From: Harmonia axyridis
Lineage: Eukaryota > Arthropoda > Insecta > Coleoptera > Coccinellidae
Assembly: GCF_914767665.1 (NCBI RefSeq)
Contig: NC_059503.1
Location: 22,320,001-22,384,000, forward strand
DNA length: 64,000 nucleotides
Direction: 5' to 3'
Shown here piece after piece: positions 45,201 through 57,200 of the stretch (positions are counted from its first letter, which is position 1; every line of letters begins with the position of its first letter). The notes beneath the pieces are model-generated. The model was not told where the DNA came from. It ran no database searches and was given only the letters and a program-made list of their open reading frames with translations. The position numbers were made by a program, and so were the translations under genes.

Positions 45201-48200
45201 TTGCTGAGTATTCAGTTCCGTTCGAAATTAACACTAAAATCGCAATAATTATTAATTTCATCTCGGTTTTTCTATATCTTTTCAACTCTGTTGAATAATT
45301 ATATCATTTAATATACTTTTTTGTCTAAAATTTCTATTTTTTTCCATCTCTCCAAACTAGCAGTACGTGGATTCAAATTTGAGTTTGTATAATATGAGTA
45401 AGTTTTTTAAAAGATGCCGATTGGATTGACTAAAACTAAAAAAATAAAATCAAATGTATTCCTCTCTCGAACACACTGCTCAAGTATAATTTCTTTATTA
45501 GGTACTCTTCGTGTAAAAACTTTCATCCATTATTCATGGTATTCAAAGATGAAATAGTAAAACTCGAAGTAGATTATGGAGCGTGATCCAGATTTAAGTT
45601 TAATAACTTTGGCGTTATTTTTCATGAAAAAAGTTAATGCACACATATATCCTAACAAGCTTCATTTTCGAGATACAAATTTGACAATAAAATTTCTAGG
45701 ATTATTCCTTGTTTTAATTTTAAGGTATTGAAGTCTAGATAACGCAACTAATGTTTCGAGTTAGGTAAGTGTCTCCTGCCAAAATTATCCAATGACGTAT
45801 AGGTGTGCGATGATCCTTTTCCTATTGAGAATCTACGCCTACGCCACTGCCTTTTTTTTTCGAGAAAATTATTCCATTTATGAAATAAGCTGAGTTTTAC
45901 TAAGAAAAAGATCACTCGAATTTTTTTCATAGAATGTACCGTTTTCGAGATAATCGAGTACAAAGCAAACACTATCCACAAAATAAATTCTTCAAATTTC
46001 TCCATATAGGTTTTCTACCTCGACTCTTTTCTGTAAATAAATAAATAAATAGATAGCCATGAATAGTTAGTTAAACTTAATGTTGACATTTCCATAAAAT
46101 TAATATTAATTAAATGCCATTGAAAGCGTTATAATGAACTACGCCAATTTTTTTACTTTAATCCATCACTACCTACTGGAAAAAATGAAGAATTTATTTT
46201 TGTAGATTTTTGTGGATAGTGTTTGCTGTGTATATATTCAATAAAAACAATTAAGAGCCTTTTTTTTCAGTAAAACTCTGTTGATTTCAGAAATGGAATA
46301 ATTTTCTCGAAAAAATACAGTGGTGCAGATTTTCAATCGGGAAAGGTTCATGTCATCCCCGTATCTAAGCCACAATACAATTTTGGCAGGAGATTATTAT
46401 CTCATTCAAAACACCACATCATCCAGACTTCAAAACCTAAAATTTAGAACAATGAAAGTAATAATCCTAGTAAAACTTCAACACCCTGCATCTCAAAAAC
46501 GGAGCATGTTAGGATATATGTTTATATGAACTTTTTTTCATAGAAAAAGTTGTTCTATCCTACGTCAATGTTATTGAACTAAAATCTTGACCACCCTGTA
46601 GATTGAATAGGTACAAACGAAAATGAGAGATCGTCGGGTAATTTAACAAAAAGTCCTATAAATTTGGGTTCGACAACGTCCTATTTTGGAGATACAGGGT
46701 GTTGAAATTTAATTTTTTTCAATTTTTTTTCTCATTGCATCTGCACTTCACAAGATATTCAAATTAAATTGGCATATCTATTCCAATTTAAAGTTCACAT
46801 AACGTGATATGATAATTTTGTTTGCAAATTTACATGGTGATATTTATTTAGAACAATGCCCTTTTTTTCCGAAGAACTTTTTTTTGTGCTAGACTACTGT
46901 GATTTGAAAAAATAGTGGAAAAAATACATTATAGACTACATTTCAGTGTATTAAAATTATGACCGAAACATAGTGTATAATACTCAACAACAAACCAAAA
47001 AGATATAATGATAAAAAACGAAGAAGAGAATCCGTGTATACAAGAGTGATGGGTACTTCAACTAAACCTAACCGTGAACTTCAAATATTTCATACGGAAA
47101 ATCATTATGATAAGGACGATTATTTCATTGCCTTTCCAATCAACCTTCCTGGATTTATTTCGCCTCAAGATGATTGATAAGTGATTGTGCAAGCATGATC
47201 ACATTATGTGCATATGAAGTGAATTAATTAATTTACTTTGTATCTAATTTTTATTTCTTTATTGACTTTGTTCGCTAATGCATAAATGATATTACTTAAT
47301 TAGGTACATTCATGAAAAAAAATAGTTGAAATTGGCTAACTGGCTTTCTGATAACTACATTCGATCATTTCTTTTTCTACACCTACCAATAATGAATTCA
47401 CAAGAATGCATTAATGAAGTTATTTATGGTTTTATGGATATCAATAACGGTTTCAAATTAAAATGATTCATTACTTTTACTTTCGCATTTTAATAATTTA
47501 GTGTTAATTGCAGCATTTATTGCTGGATATACAAGTCATATTCTAAATTTTTCAATTGTAACTCTCAATAGATCCTTGTAACTTTCAGTGTAATAAATAA
47601 AACCTAGAAATGTTAAAAAAAAAATTATAAATTTTTTATCACATACCAACATATGTAAAATTTGTGTCGAATGAATTGAGCATTCATAGACTTTCTCATT
47701 TAATAATTGAGGGGTTGTTTTCTGTATAAACTTTGGTTTGAAATTGCTCGAGGATCCAATCCATAAATTTCGAAACATAATTGAATAAAAACCTTCGTTT
47801 CTGAAAACATAACACATACGATATGGATTACGTAATTTTTACCGGTTCAAATCCTTCAATATAATATTCGTATAAAGTATCATAAGAGAGATTGACTGGC
47901 AAAATTTTCGAATGATATGAAAGAGAATTGCCTTGACAATTTCGCTAATGATGTTTATTGACGAAATCACTATCGTCCAAGCGAATGATTCTGTAGAAAC
48001 AAAAAATATCATGATCGAAATTGACAAAATCCGACAAAAATGAAAACTAGAATGATATTCGACAAGATTATTTCACGGGATCGAATAAAAACACCTGGCT
48101 CATTTAACAACAAAGAAATTTTGTTTTATTGAAATGGAATAACTGATTTGTCAAAATTTTGCCGTTAAAAAACCACTAGAAAATTTTTCTGTAAAATTTT

Positions 48201-51200
48201 AGGCGGCAAATAATTCATCGAATTTGAGGGATAAGTTCAATCTGCTAGCAGTAAATTTAATGTGCGGGACATCAAAAATTAAAAATTCAACTCAAGTTAA
48301 AAAATAAAATTGAATTTACATTCTTGCGTGGACAGGGCAGTAATAAACTCAACCGCGAAATAAATGATTCGTACTTGGAAATTTAAAGTTTCTAGGTCTT
48401 TCTGTTCGAGTGTTATCGTGTTTACGGCCGGACGGAGAGAAGTGAATTTGAGGACAGGACGTCATCGTTGAACCGTATCTGTTCAGGGAGCAAGCACTAA
48501 ATTTTTTTTTTGTGAATTGAGATATTCGGTGATAAGGCAGAAAAATAATAAAACATCAAGTAGAATTTGCATGATGCATTTCAATACAAGCTATCATTGT
48601 GTATTAGTCAAATCGAATATCCAAAACTCGTTGGAATGGGTCTAGCTAGGATGATTTTCTACGTAATTATACACCTTCCTACATGTTCCGTGATCTGTTT
48701 TAATTACCTTCCTGACCAGACTTTATTGATGAGTTAACCTTAATTATGAGACCTGAGCGCTACTAGATTAAAATTTGACCCACCTTACATCACTTGAATT
48801 CATTCATAGTTCGACGAAAAAATTATCTACATATACGATGGTCATAATTTTCAACGAAGGATTTATGGATTTGATGATTGGACAGTATGTTTATCTCCCA
48901 TATCCATTTCGTGCATTGCGTTAAAACAATGTAGCTGTTATGGAAAATGATAAAGTTTATTCTGCTTTGAAGGTTTTTCATTTACTCGATAACCATATAC
49001 CAATATTTCATACATAAAAGGAAATAATTGATGTATAGTACAATTCTCCATAATAACAATCGAAATTGAAATTTATTTCCAGATTAGTATGTACTTTATC
49101 TCGCTTATTTAATCTAATTCTGACAAAAATAAATAACTCTATAGAACTCAATGAAAAATTACATATATCCTTAGAAGACTACCCATTATTCAAATAATAA
49201 ATATTGGAAATTTGAAAAATGTAGCCGTAAAATAAAAGTTTTCAATAATAAACAGCAGTATTGGAGTAAACTGCTAAAGCTTAGAACACAACATAGAAAA
49301 AATCTTTCTTCAATAACTTATATCATATGTTTATGTTTTTCATCCCGGTACAAAAATCGATTGCTGTACGCTATACTGCATCGATCCTTTAGATCAAAAA
49401 TACAATTATGAATTTTCAAAGCGAAAAAACATAAACAAATTTGAAAAATTCATCTCCCAAAAACTCAACAACAAAAATTTGAAATTGAAAATATGTATTG
49501 CTGTATTTTATACAGCTTTCAAAAATTCCAATTCGAATCGAAATGAAATAAATGTTTCATTTATCTAAATGCAATTTCTCATCTGTGAAATGTTAATTTC
49601 GATATGAAAGTCTCATTTTCATTTCGGAACGAATAATCCAAGTTTCGAGTCCCGTAACTAAACATTCTTCGAAGATTTTTTTCGTTGATGTATTTTTTTT
49701 ACATTAAAAAAATATAATAGATGATTATAAACCATAGTATAATATATGCAGGGTTTTTTCCCTTGATCATCTAAACTACGTTGGCCTCTCAAATGTTTAT
49801 TTTCATTATAATAATACACAAATACTAATAACAATCAATAAACATTTATAACAATCGATGAATTATAAAAGGAACATTAACGAGTATCTATCTCAATAAA
49901 TCAAATTTGCAGAATCAAACTCTTGGAACTTTGAACGGAAAACATTCCCTCGGTGAAGGACAGATTAAATTTGGATGGATAAAAGGAGTTTTGGTACGAT
50001 GTCTCTTGAATATATGGGGTGTGATGCTATTTTTACGATTGACGTGGGTGGTAGCACAGGCAGGAGTGGGTGAGTAATTTTTTTTCATCTTGGTATAATA
50101 TAAGAAATCTATTTTATTGTCATCGTAATGTATTGACCTCATCCCAATATCCATTCCGAATTATTTGCTCGAATCAAATATGTACTGAACTCTAATCATC
50201 ATTTCCAGGAGAATCCATGTTATTGATTTTGACAGCAACGGCAGTGACATCTATTACTGCCGTCTCTATGTCGGCCATCAGTACTAATGGCGTTATAAAA
50301 GGAGGTAAGATTAAGGCATCGCAATAAAAAAGATATGAATAGCAGTTCGCTGTTCGGTATTCTGGTGCTTTCCTTCATTTGGCGAACTCATTCGATAATT
50401 TTTATTTTGGCTCTGCGAGAAATAATCCGTAACACAACTTCAAAATACTCAAAGTACCTACTGCTTTAAATAGGGTAAATGCAATGGTTCTCGACCAGTT
50501 AACAGAAACATCGATTTCGAGCACGATTTTTTCACACATAAACTTATCAAATTTTAATGGTGTTGGTGTTCATCGATTCTTTGTCGAGTTTTAAACCTTC
50601 GGTTCTCGACCACGCCGCAGAGTTCTCGACCATTTTTGTGTTAGTTTTCGACCACTAATAATAGTGGCCGCTCCACTTAAAAATTTTATAAAAAACTTTA
50701 GAGCGAGATGAGTGATTAGTTCTTACTTTCGGACCGTACCATCGACATCACTACCTATCACTCAGATGGGTTTCAGATGAGGTAATCAAGTAAGAAACAC
50801 TCGGAACGTAAAAAAAAATTATTTTGCAAAAGTTTCCACTTTCTATAAATATTTCAAAATAGCAACTCATACAACATTATTTGGTTATTTTGCTCTTAAT
50901 ATCTATTTAGAAACTAATGAGTAAATAAAATATAAAACACCGACCACTAGTGGTCGAGAATTAAGTACAATCAAATTGGTTCTCGACCACTTTGGTCGAG
51001 AAATAAAAGATACAAATTTTCCAATACCAGTTCGCGACCGCCGAATATTGAACAAAAAAATATACATTTATTTGCTTTTTGATACACTCGAAAATATATC
51101 TTATAGTTTATATGGAACAAAATATACACACATAATTCATTTAAAATAAGAAATAATTACTATTTTCTGGTCATATATCACAAAGCACTTTTCTAAGAGA

Positions 51201-54200
51201 GGACGAGAAAGAACCCTCTTCTATGATAGACGATTATAAACTAATTTTTAGCGCGAAAACTTTGACCTATACCACTACTAGGCAAACTATCTTGGAAGGG
51301 TAGAATGGCCGAGAACACGTACCGCGAAAATATTGTGCACTACATGATATATTTTTATTATTATTTTATCTCAAATCACGGAATGGTCGAGAACCAGTGC
51401 CGGTCGGCTAACCAGTGCATTTACCCTAGATATAATAAATCTCCCCTAATGTTCACTATAATCTTTGTTTTTTTTCTTAATATTATGCATATTTGTTCAA
51501 TAAATGAGGTATCTTTAAAACTGGATTTTCCAATAAGAGATTTCATTGTAAATAACCTTCTATCTGGGCAGCTGCCATCTTATGATATTCGAAAAGTTAA
51601 ATCTCAGAGAAAAGAGAAGATATTTTCTTTCTTCTGAGGGTGAAGCTAACTCCATTACTGAAAATGGATATACCTACGCTTCAACAAAACTTTGAAATTG
51701 TTCTCTACAAAATTGTGAACATTTTTCAGTCATAGTTTGCAAAACTAAAGCACTTTTGGGTCGTCGTGAAGGACATTCTCGGCGTGCAATAGTGAAATTG
51801 GTGGAAAAATTGAAATTGTGAGGACAAGTTAGTGATGTGAAGAATCGAAATCGAGTACGTGGCTCAAGAAAACTGAGAATATTACTGCTGTATCTTGTAG
51901 TATTGAGGAAAACCCAGATTTGTCGATTTTTGGAATAGGCATTCCACAAGCAACATTACACCATATTTGAATAAATGATTAGGACTTAATTCTTTTGGAA
52001 TTCAGTTAAAACAAGAACTCAAGCCGGTCGATCACCAGCAACGTTGCTGATTGGGTCCTTGAAATGCATCAAAATGATCAGGATTCTCATCAAAAAATTA
52101 TCTCCGAAAATGGGCTTCTAATGAGGCCCATTTTTATCTCGGAAGCTATTGTCGCATTTATGGATCGGACAATCGAAGAATGATTATTTAAAACCATCCT
52201 CAACTTGTCACTGGTACGGTTTTTGGCTGGTGGTGTAATTGGACTGCTGAAATTGGAATATATTGATGTGGACAAGATTTATTTCCAACAAGACTAAACT
52301 ACGTGCCACATAACTTCGCAAGAAAAGTTTTCTGGCCGTGTTATTTCTTGAAGAGATGATCATAATTAGTCACCAAGATCAAGTGATTAAAGATTTCTGA
52401 GGCTACGTTAATGAACAGAATTGTTGTATTTGAGGTCTGGAAAATTCAAGAATAATTGTTGAAAAGCCTCTCCATCCTCGACGTGTCACCGTTTGATGCG
52501 GTTTTTGGACTGGTGGTGTGACTGGATCTTACTCATTAGAAAATTAGGCTAGTGCCACTGTTAGGATGAACAACAGTTGGAGGAAAACAACAAACAAACG
52601 AAGTCAACAACAGCCAGCCGCTCATTTGTGGATTTGCTATAGCTGTCTACTTGTTGAAGTTGGTTGTTGCCCGGAAACCAATTGGGTCTGCTTACGACAA
52701 ACACAAATGTGCAGATGGCTTCTGTTATTAACGTTATTTATTGTTCTCCTCCAAGTGTTGTTCATTTTTACACTCTTTCACCGTACTGATTAGCCCTTTT
52801 CCTTGAGGGATGACCGATGTCCTTTTTATTTGTGTTTTGAATAGTCCCTTCGATATCCTTTCGATTTAATTTCACATTTATCGAAGTTGCAAAATATCTA
52901 TTATTAGAACGTAGATATTACAAATTGAAAAATTAAAAATGTTTATTGTTCGTGGTCTCTAAATTCATTGAAAGTTGATTTAACAGATAAAACAGTTGAA
53001 ACATTTTCAGGTGGAACGTATTACATGATTTCGAGGAGTTTAGGACCTGAATTCGGAGGATCAATCGGCCTGATCTTTTCTCTGGCCAACGCAGTTGCCT
53101 GTGCCATGTATGTCGTCGGTTTCTGCGAGTCCCTCAACGATCTCCTTGCACAGTTTCACTTGTCCATAGTAGACGGGGGCATTCAAGATGTTCGAATTAT
53201 CGGATGCATAACGGTAGTCATCTTGACGATCATCGTTGTCGTTGGAATGGAGTGGGAGGCAAAGGTGAATAGATTTTTTTTCAATAGTTAAACTAAAAGT
53301 GAGTAAATCATAGACCTGCATACGAGACCAGTAGCTGTCGTTAAATTAAAATTCATTTTTTTTTTAACTTTTACATATAGTTAATTCAGGAATTATTGAC
53401 ATATAAGTAGGCCTTGAATGTCCAGTTGTGGCTTCAATGCTGGTTACAAAAAAAAAATTATTCTATGATACTATTTTATTCCATGATACCTACTTATAGC
53501 TTGTAACTATTAATTTTATGATATGTGATGTTAATGGAGTGTTGCCTTTGGTTGTTTGAAATCCAGGTGCTCTCTGGGCAGTCCAATTCATGATACTTTG
53601 GAGGTGTAATTGTATTGCACAGGATTTCCTCCACTAGTAATTCCAGGCTGAAATACACGAGAATAGGAAAATATCGGTTTACCTGAAAAACACGATTAAT
53701 GCTAGAGGAAATATCTGCTGAATCTGACTCGCGTTTAACTTGAGTTCAGCAAATCAAAATAATACTGAATGAGCCATAACAAACTTAATTTTTTAATTTT
53801 CCACAGCCGCCCGGGATGTCAATATTTCCTGAATCAATTATAAATAGGTATTTCAATATCACAAGTGTTTATATATGTGAGATCTTACTATGTTTTCAAT
53901 TAATTCATCCTGTGATAGTAACTCAAGAAGAAAAGAGTTATTTCGCAGCCTTTATATGAGAATAACTATAATAATATGATATACCTTGCGCATTCGCCAT
54001 TTTGTTTCTACGATACACAGCATTGTCAAAAATAACAATTACGCAAATATCAATGGATCCATGAATCAATATGGATATGCTATGCTATGCTATAGAATAT
54101 TCCCTTCATATTGTGGGGAATCTATCAATTTCCTGGAAAAATTCTTATATCAATCTGTAGCGCAAAAACCATGTATTGTATTGACATTGAGCGGTTAAAA

Positions 54201-57200
54201 TTAGTTTCCTTAAAATAAGAAGTCTTCATAGTTCAGACCATGCACGATGATTCTACACTGTTGTAGACCATTGAAATTAAGAAACTATCAATAAGTAGGT
54301 ATCGTTTCTATGGAATAAAATACTTGATAACCATAAATTAAGGTGCAACTCCCATAATTTTTCCCTGTAATCATAGTATTATCTATATTTTCATTTCTGT
54401 TATGGATTGAATTCCAGTATAATTTTTCAGGCTCAAGTCGGACTTCTGGTTATTCTACTCGTAGCAATCTTAGATTTTTTCATTGGAAGTTTTCTGGGGC
54501 CTCAAAATGAACTTTCAAAGGCTAAAGGATTCGTTGGCTATAATGGTGAGTAACGCTTTCAACATCAAAGTACTTACACGTACCTACATGAATATCTACG
54601 TGTGAAAAAAACAGTGAAGTGTGATTTATCATCAATCAGTTCTCTTTCAGTTGACGTTCTTAGAGAAAATTTTCCATCCGACTACCGATACTCTGAAGGC
54701 GTGAAACATGACTTCTTCAGTGTTTTTTCTGTCTTCTTCCCAGCTGCCACAGGCATACTTGCTGGTGCCAACATTTCTGGAGACCTAAAAGTGGGTTATA
54801 TCGAATAATATAATGATACAACTGAATAATAATTAATTAATTGACTTTTGTGTTTTTAGGATCCTCAATCATCTATACCTAAAGGCACCTTATTATCAAT
54901 AGCTATTACTTCAGTAACCTACATCTTAATGGCTTTCGTAGCTGGATTCACCGTACTTAGAGATGCTACAGGAAACGTTGAAGATTATATTAATGGTAGT
55001 AAACCTATTTGTGTGCCAGGAGAATGTAAATATGGACTTCACAACAGTTTTCAGGTAATAAAAATTCACATGGTTCTAAATTACTGAATAACTTCTAGAT
55101 CACTCACAAAATCAAGTTTAGATCTTACACTTTTTGAAATTGGAAATTAGATTCCAGAGTAAGCTCTCAATAGTACCTAAGCCTAGAGGTATACCTAGTA
55201 CACAATACTTGCCAATAAATCTATTAAGCACATAAATTGGCGAGAAATTAAATATCTTTCATGTCCCACCCTGAATTCCCATACCAAAGTTCATTCAAAT
55301 CTGATCAGTAGAACTCAAGTTATTAAGGAATCTTTAGAAGCGTCTAACGAACGTATTAACAACGATGTTTATGATCTTTATAAACTAATACCAAACAACA
55401 TATCCGAAAAATTGTCATTCAGTTGATGATAGAAGTGTTTCTTTTAAGGTTGTGGAATTAGTATCTTGGATTGGACCAATAATCTATGCTGGGTGTTTCG
55501 CAGCCACTCTCTCCTCTGCTCTGGCCTCACTGGTATCAGCTCCCAAAGTTTTTCAAGCCCTTTGTAAGGATAAACTCTATCCTAAAATTGAATGGTTCGG
55601 TAAAGGGTACGGTCAGAATGGTGAACCTATAAGAGGTTATGTACTAACATTTATAATCGCAGTTGGTTTTATTTTGATAGGTGAGTAAGTCTTCAATCTT
55701 TTATAATTTCTCTAGGTCTAGAAATTTTCTTAATCCCGAGCCAGGTCCATACTATCAAATGCTTTTGAGTTATCGTAAATCGAGCGATAGAGTTGAAGAT
55801 ATAGGGTGTCTCCTTTAAAAGTGTCTACCCTCAATAACTCAACAACGAATCACCATTTGTGAAAACACTCAGACAGGTCGATTTTTGATGCCAGATGGAC
55901 ATGATCTGGGATACAAAGATTGTTTCTACTAGCAACCCCCTGGAGAGGGTTGCAACCCCATCAGGAATTTGAATAGGGAAAGTAGTTAGTTTTGTGAGAA
56001 AATGTATGATTGGATTCGAATTTGTATGAGCCTGAAGTTTGTGTTCTAAGAAGTGAATATTCACAAAGTTACAGGGTGTTTTTTATGAAATTATGGTACC
56101 GATAAAACTAAATGAAACAGAGATGTTCCAAGTGCTTCAATAGCAGTGAGATGGTGATTTCAAAGACTTGTGAAAACGATGAATCTTTCATCCCTTAATG
56201 ATATGCGCAGTCTTCTTCAAGATTTAGGTCTTTTGGTCAGCTTACCTCTGCCTCCTGATGCCTTGTCAATATTCTTTGGACTGCAGATAGGCTTATATTC
56301 ATCATTTTAGCAACAGATCTCTGGCTCAGCCCAATTTCAATGAAGTGCCACTATCCTCGCGCAATCTTCAATTTTAGAACTCATTTTATGGAATTCTGAC
56401 TTTGAGAGAGTGAAAAACAGATTTTTCAATGACCAATGTTGAAAGCAACTCATAAACAATGAATTTATCGTGAAGAATTATTCTGAAATGATTTCTCTTA
56501 TCAAGTTTTTAGCCCATATATCTACATTTTCCGCATATTTAGTTGATTATCTAATGAAAAATAGATGGAGAACAAAATATGTTTGATTCAATTTGAACAC
56601 GTGAACCTTTTTTTTGCTCGCCAATGTGCTATTTTCTTGCTTGTAATTCATTTCATCATTGGAAATCTACATATTTTTGGTTTATTGGTTTCAGGAGAAC
56701 TCAATCTCATAGCACCCCTCATCTCCAACTTCTTCTTAGCGGCCTACACGCTCATCAATTTTTCTACTTTCCACGCATCTTTGGCCAAACCTATTGGATG
56801 GAGACCCACCTTCCGAGTATGAAGATCTTCGATGCGATGATAATAATAAATGGCTGAAATTCAGATTGTTTCAGTACTACAACATGTGGTTGAGCCTTCT
56901 TGGAGCAATCTTATGCGTCATGGTCATGTTTCTGATATCCTGGTGGACAGCTCTGCTCACTTTAACGGCAGTGCTGGCATTGTACCTTGTTGTATCCTAC
57001 AGGAAACCAGGTAATTTGAAAAGGATTCTATTTTGTGGAATTCTAACTACTCTCATCACTTCATGCATTTAATTCATTTGAGTGTATGTAGTAGGTAGGT
57101 GCTTTTTCATATTGTCACAACACTAAGCAGAAAGAAAAAAGCCAATACATAAGTAAAGAGAAAAACTTGCATTAGGTGTGGTAGGTATTCACCATCACCA

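Larger units (their letters stand above)
49913..57010 (+). other. Exons 4-12: twelve-helix transport core
   Basis: Exon 4 encodes helix 1 (GVLVRCLLNIWGVMLFLRLT). Exon 5 covers helix 2 and exon 6 helices 3-4, including YYMISRSLGPEFGG and Tyr263. Exon 7 carries helix 5 and exon 8 helix 6 with GILAGANISGDL (387-398), part of the chloride site. Exon 9 has helix 7 and an extracellular loop with two cysteines (CVPGEC). Exon 10 covers helices 8-9 with CFAATLSSALASLVSAPKV, which contains the paired serines of the Na site. Exon 11 carries helix 10, and exon 12 helices 11-12 (ISWWTALLT). Introns range from 58 bp (56817-56874) to 2.7 kb. Confidence 0.9.

Noticed and set aside
47536..48027. Two hydrophobic open frames on the minus strand resembling a chemoreceptor
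   Set aside because: Hydrophobicity comes from Ile/Phe-rich AT sequence; no conserved receptor motif at the C-terminus and no plausible splice structure.
56794..57072. Alternative cotransporter reading that retains the 58-bp intron at 56817
   Set aside because: The retained sequence is open in another frame but does not join in frame to exon 11; splicing at GTATGA and tttcag gives the conserved family sequence.
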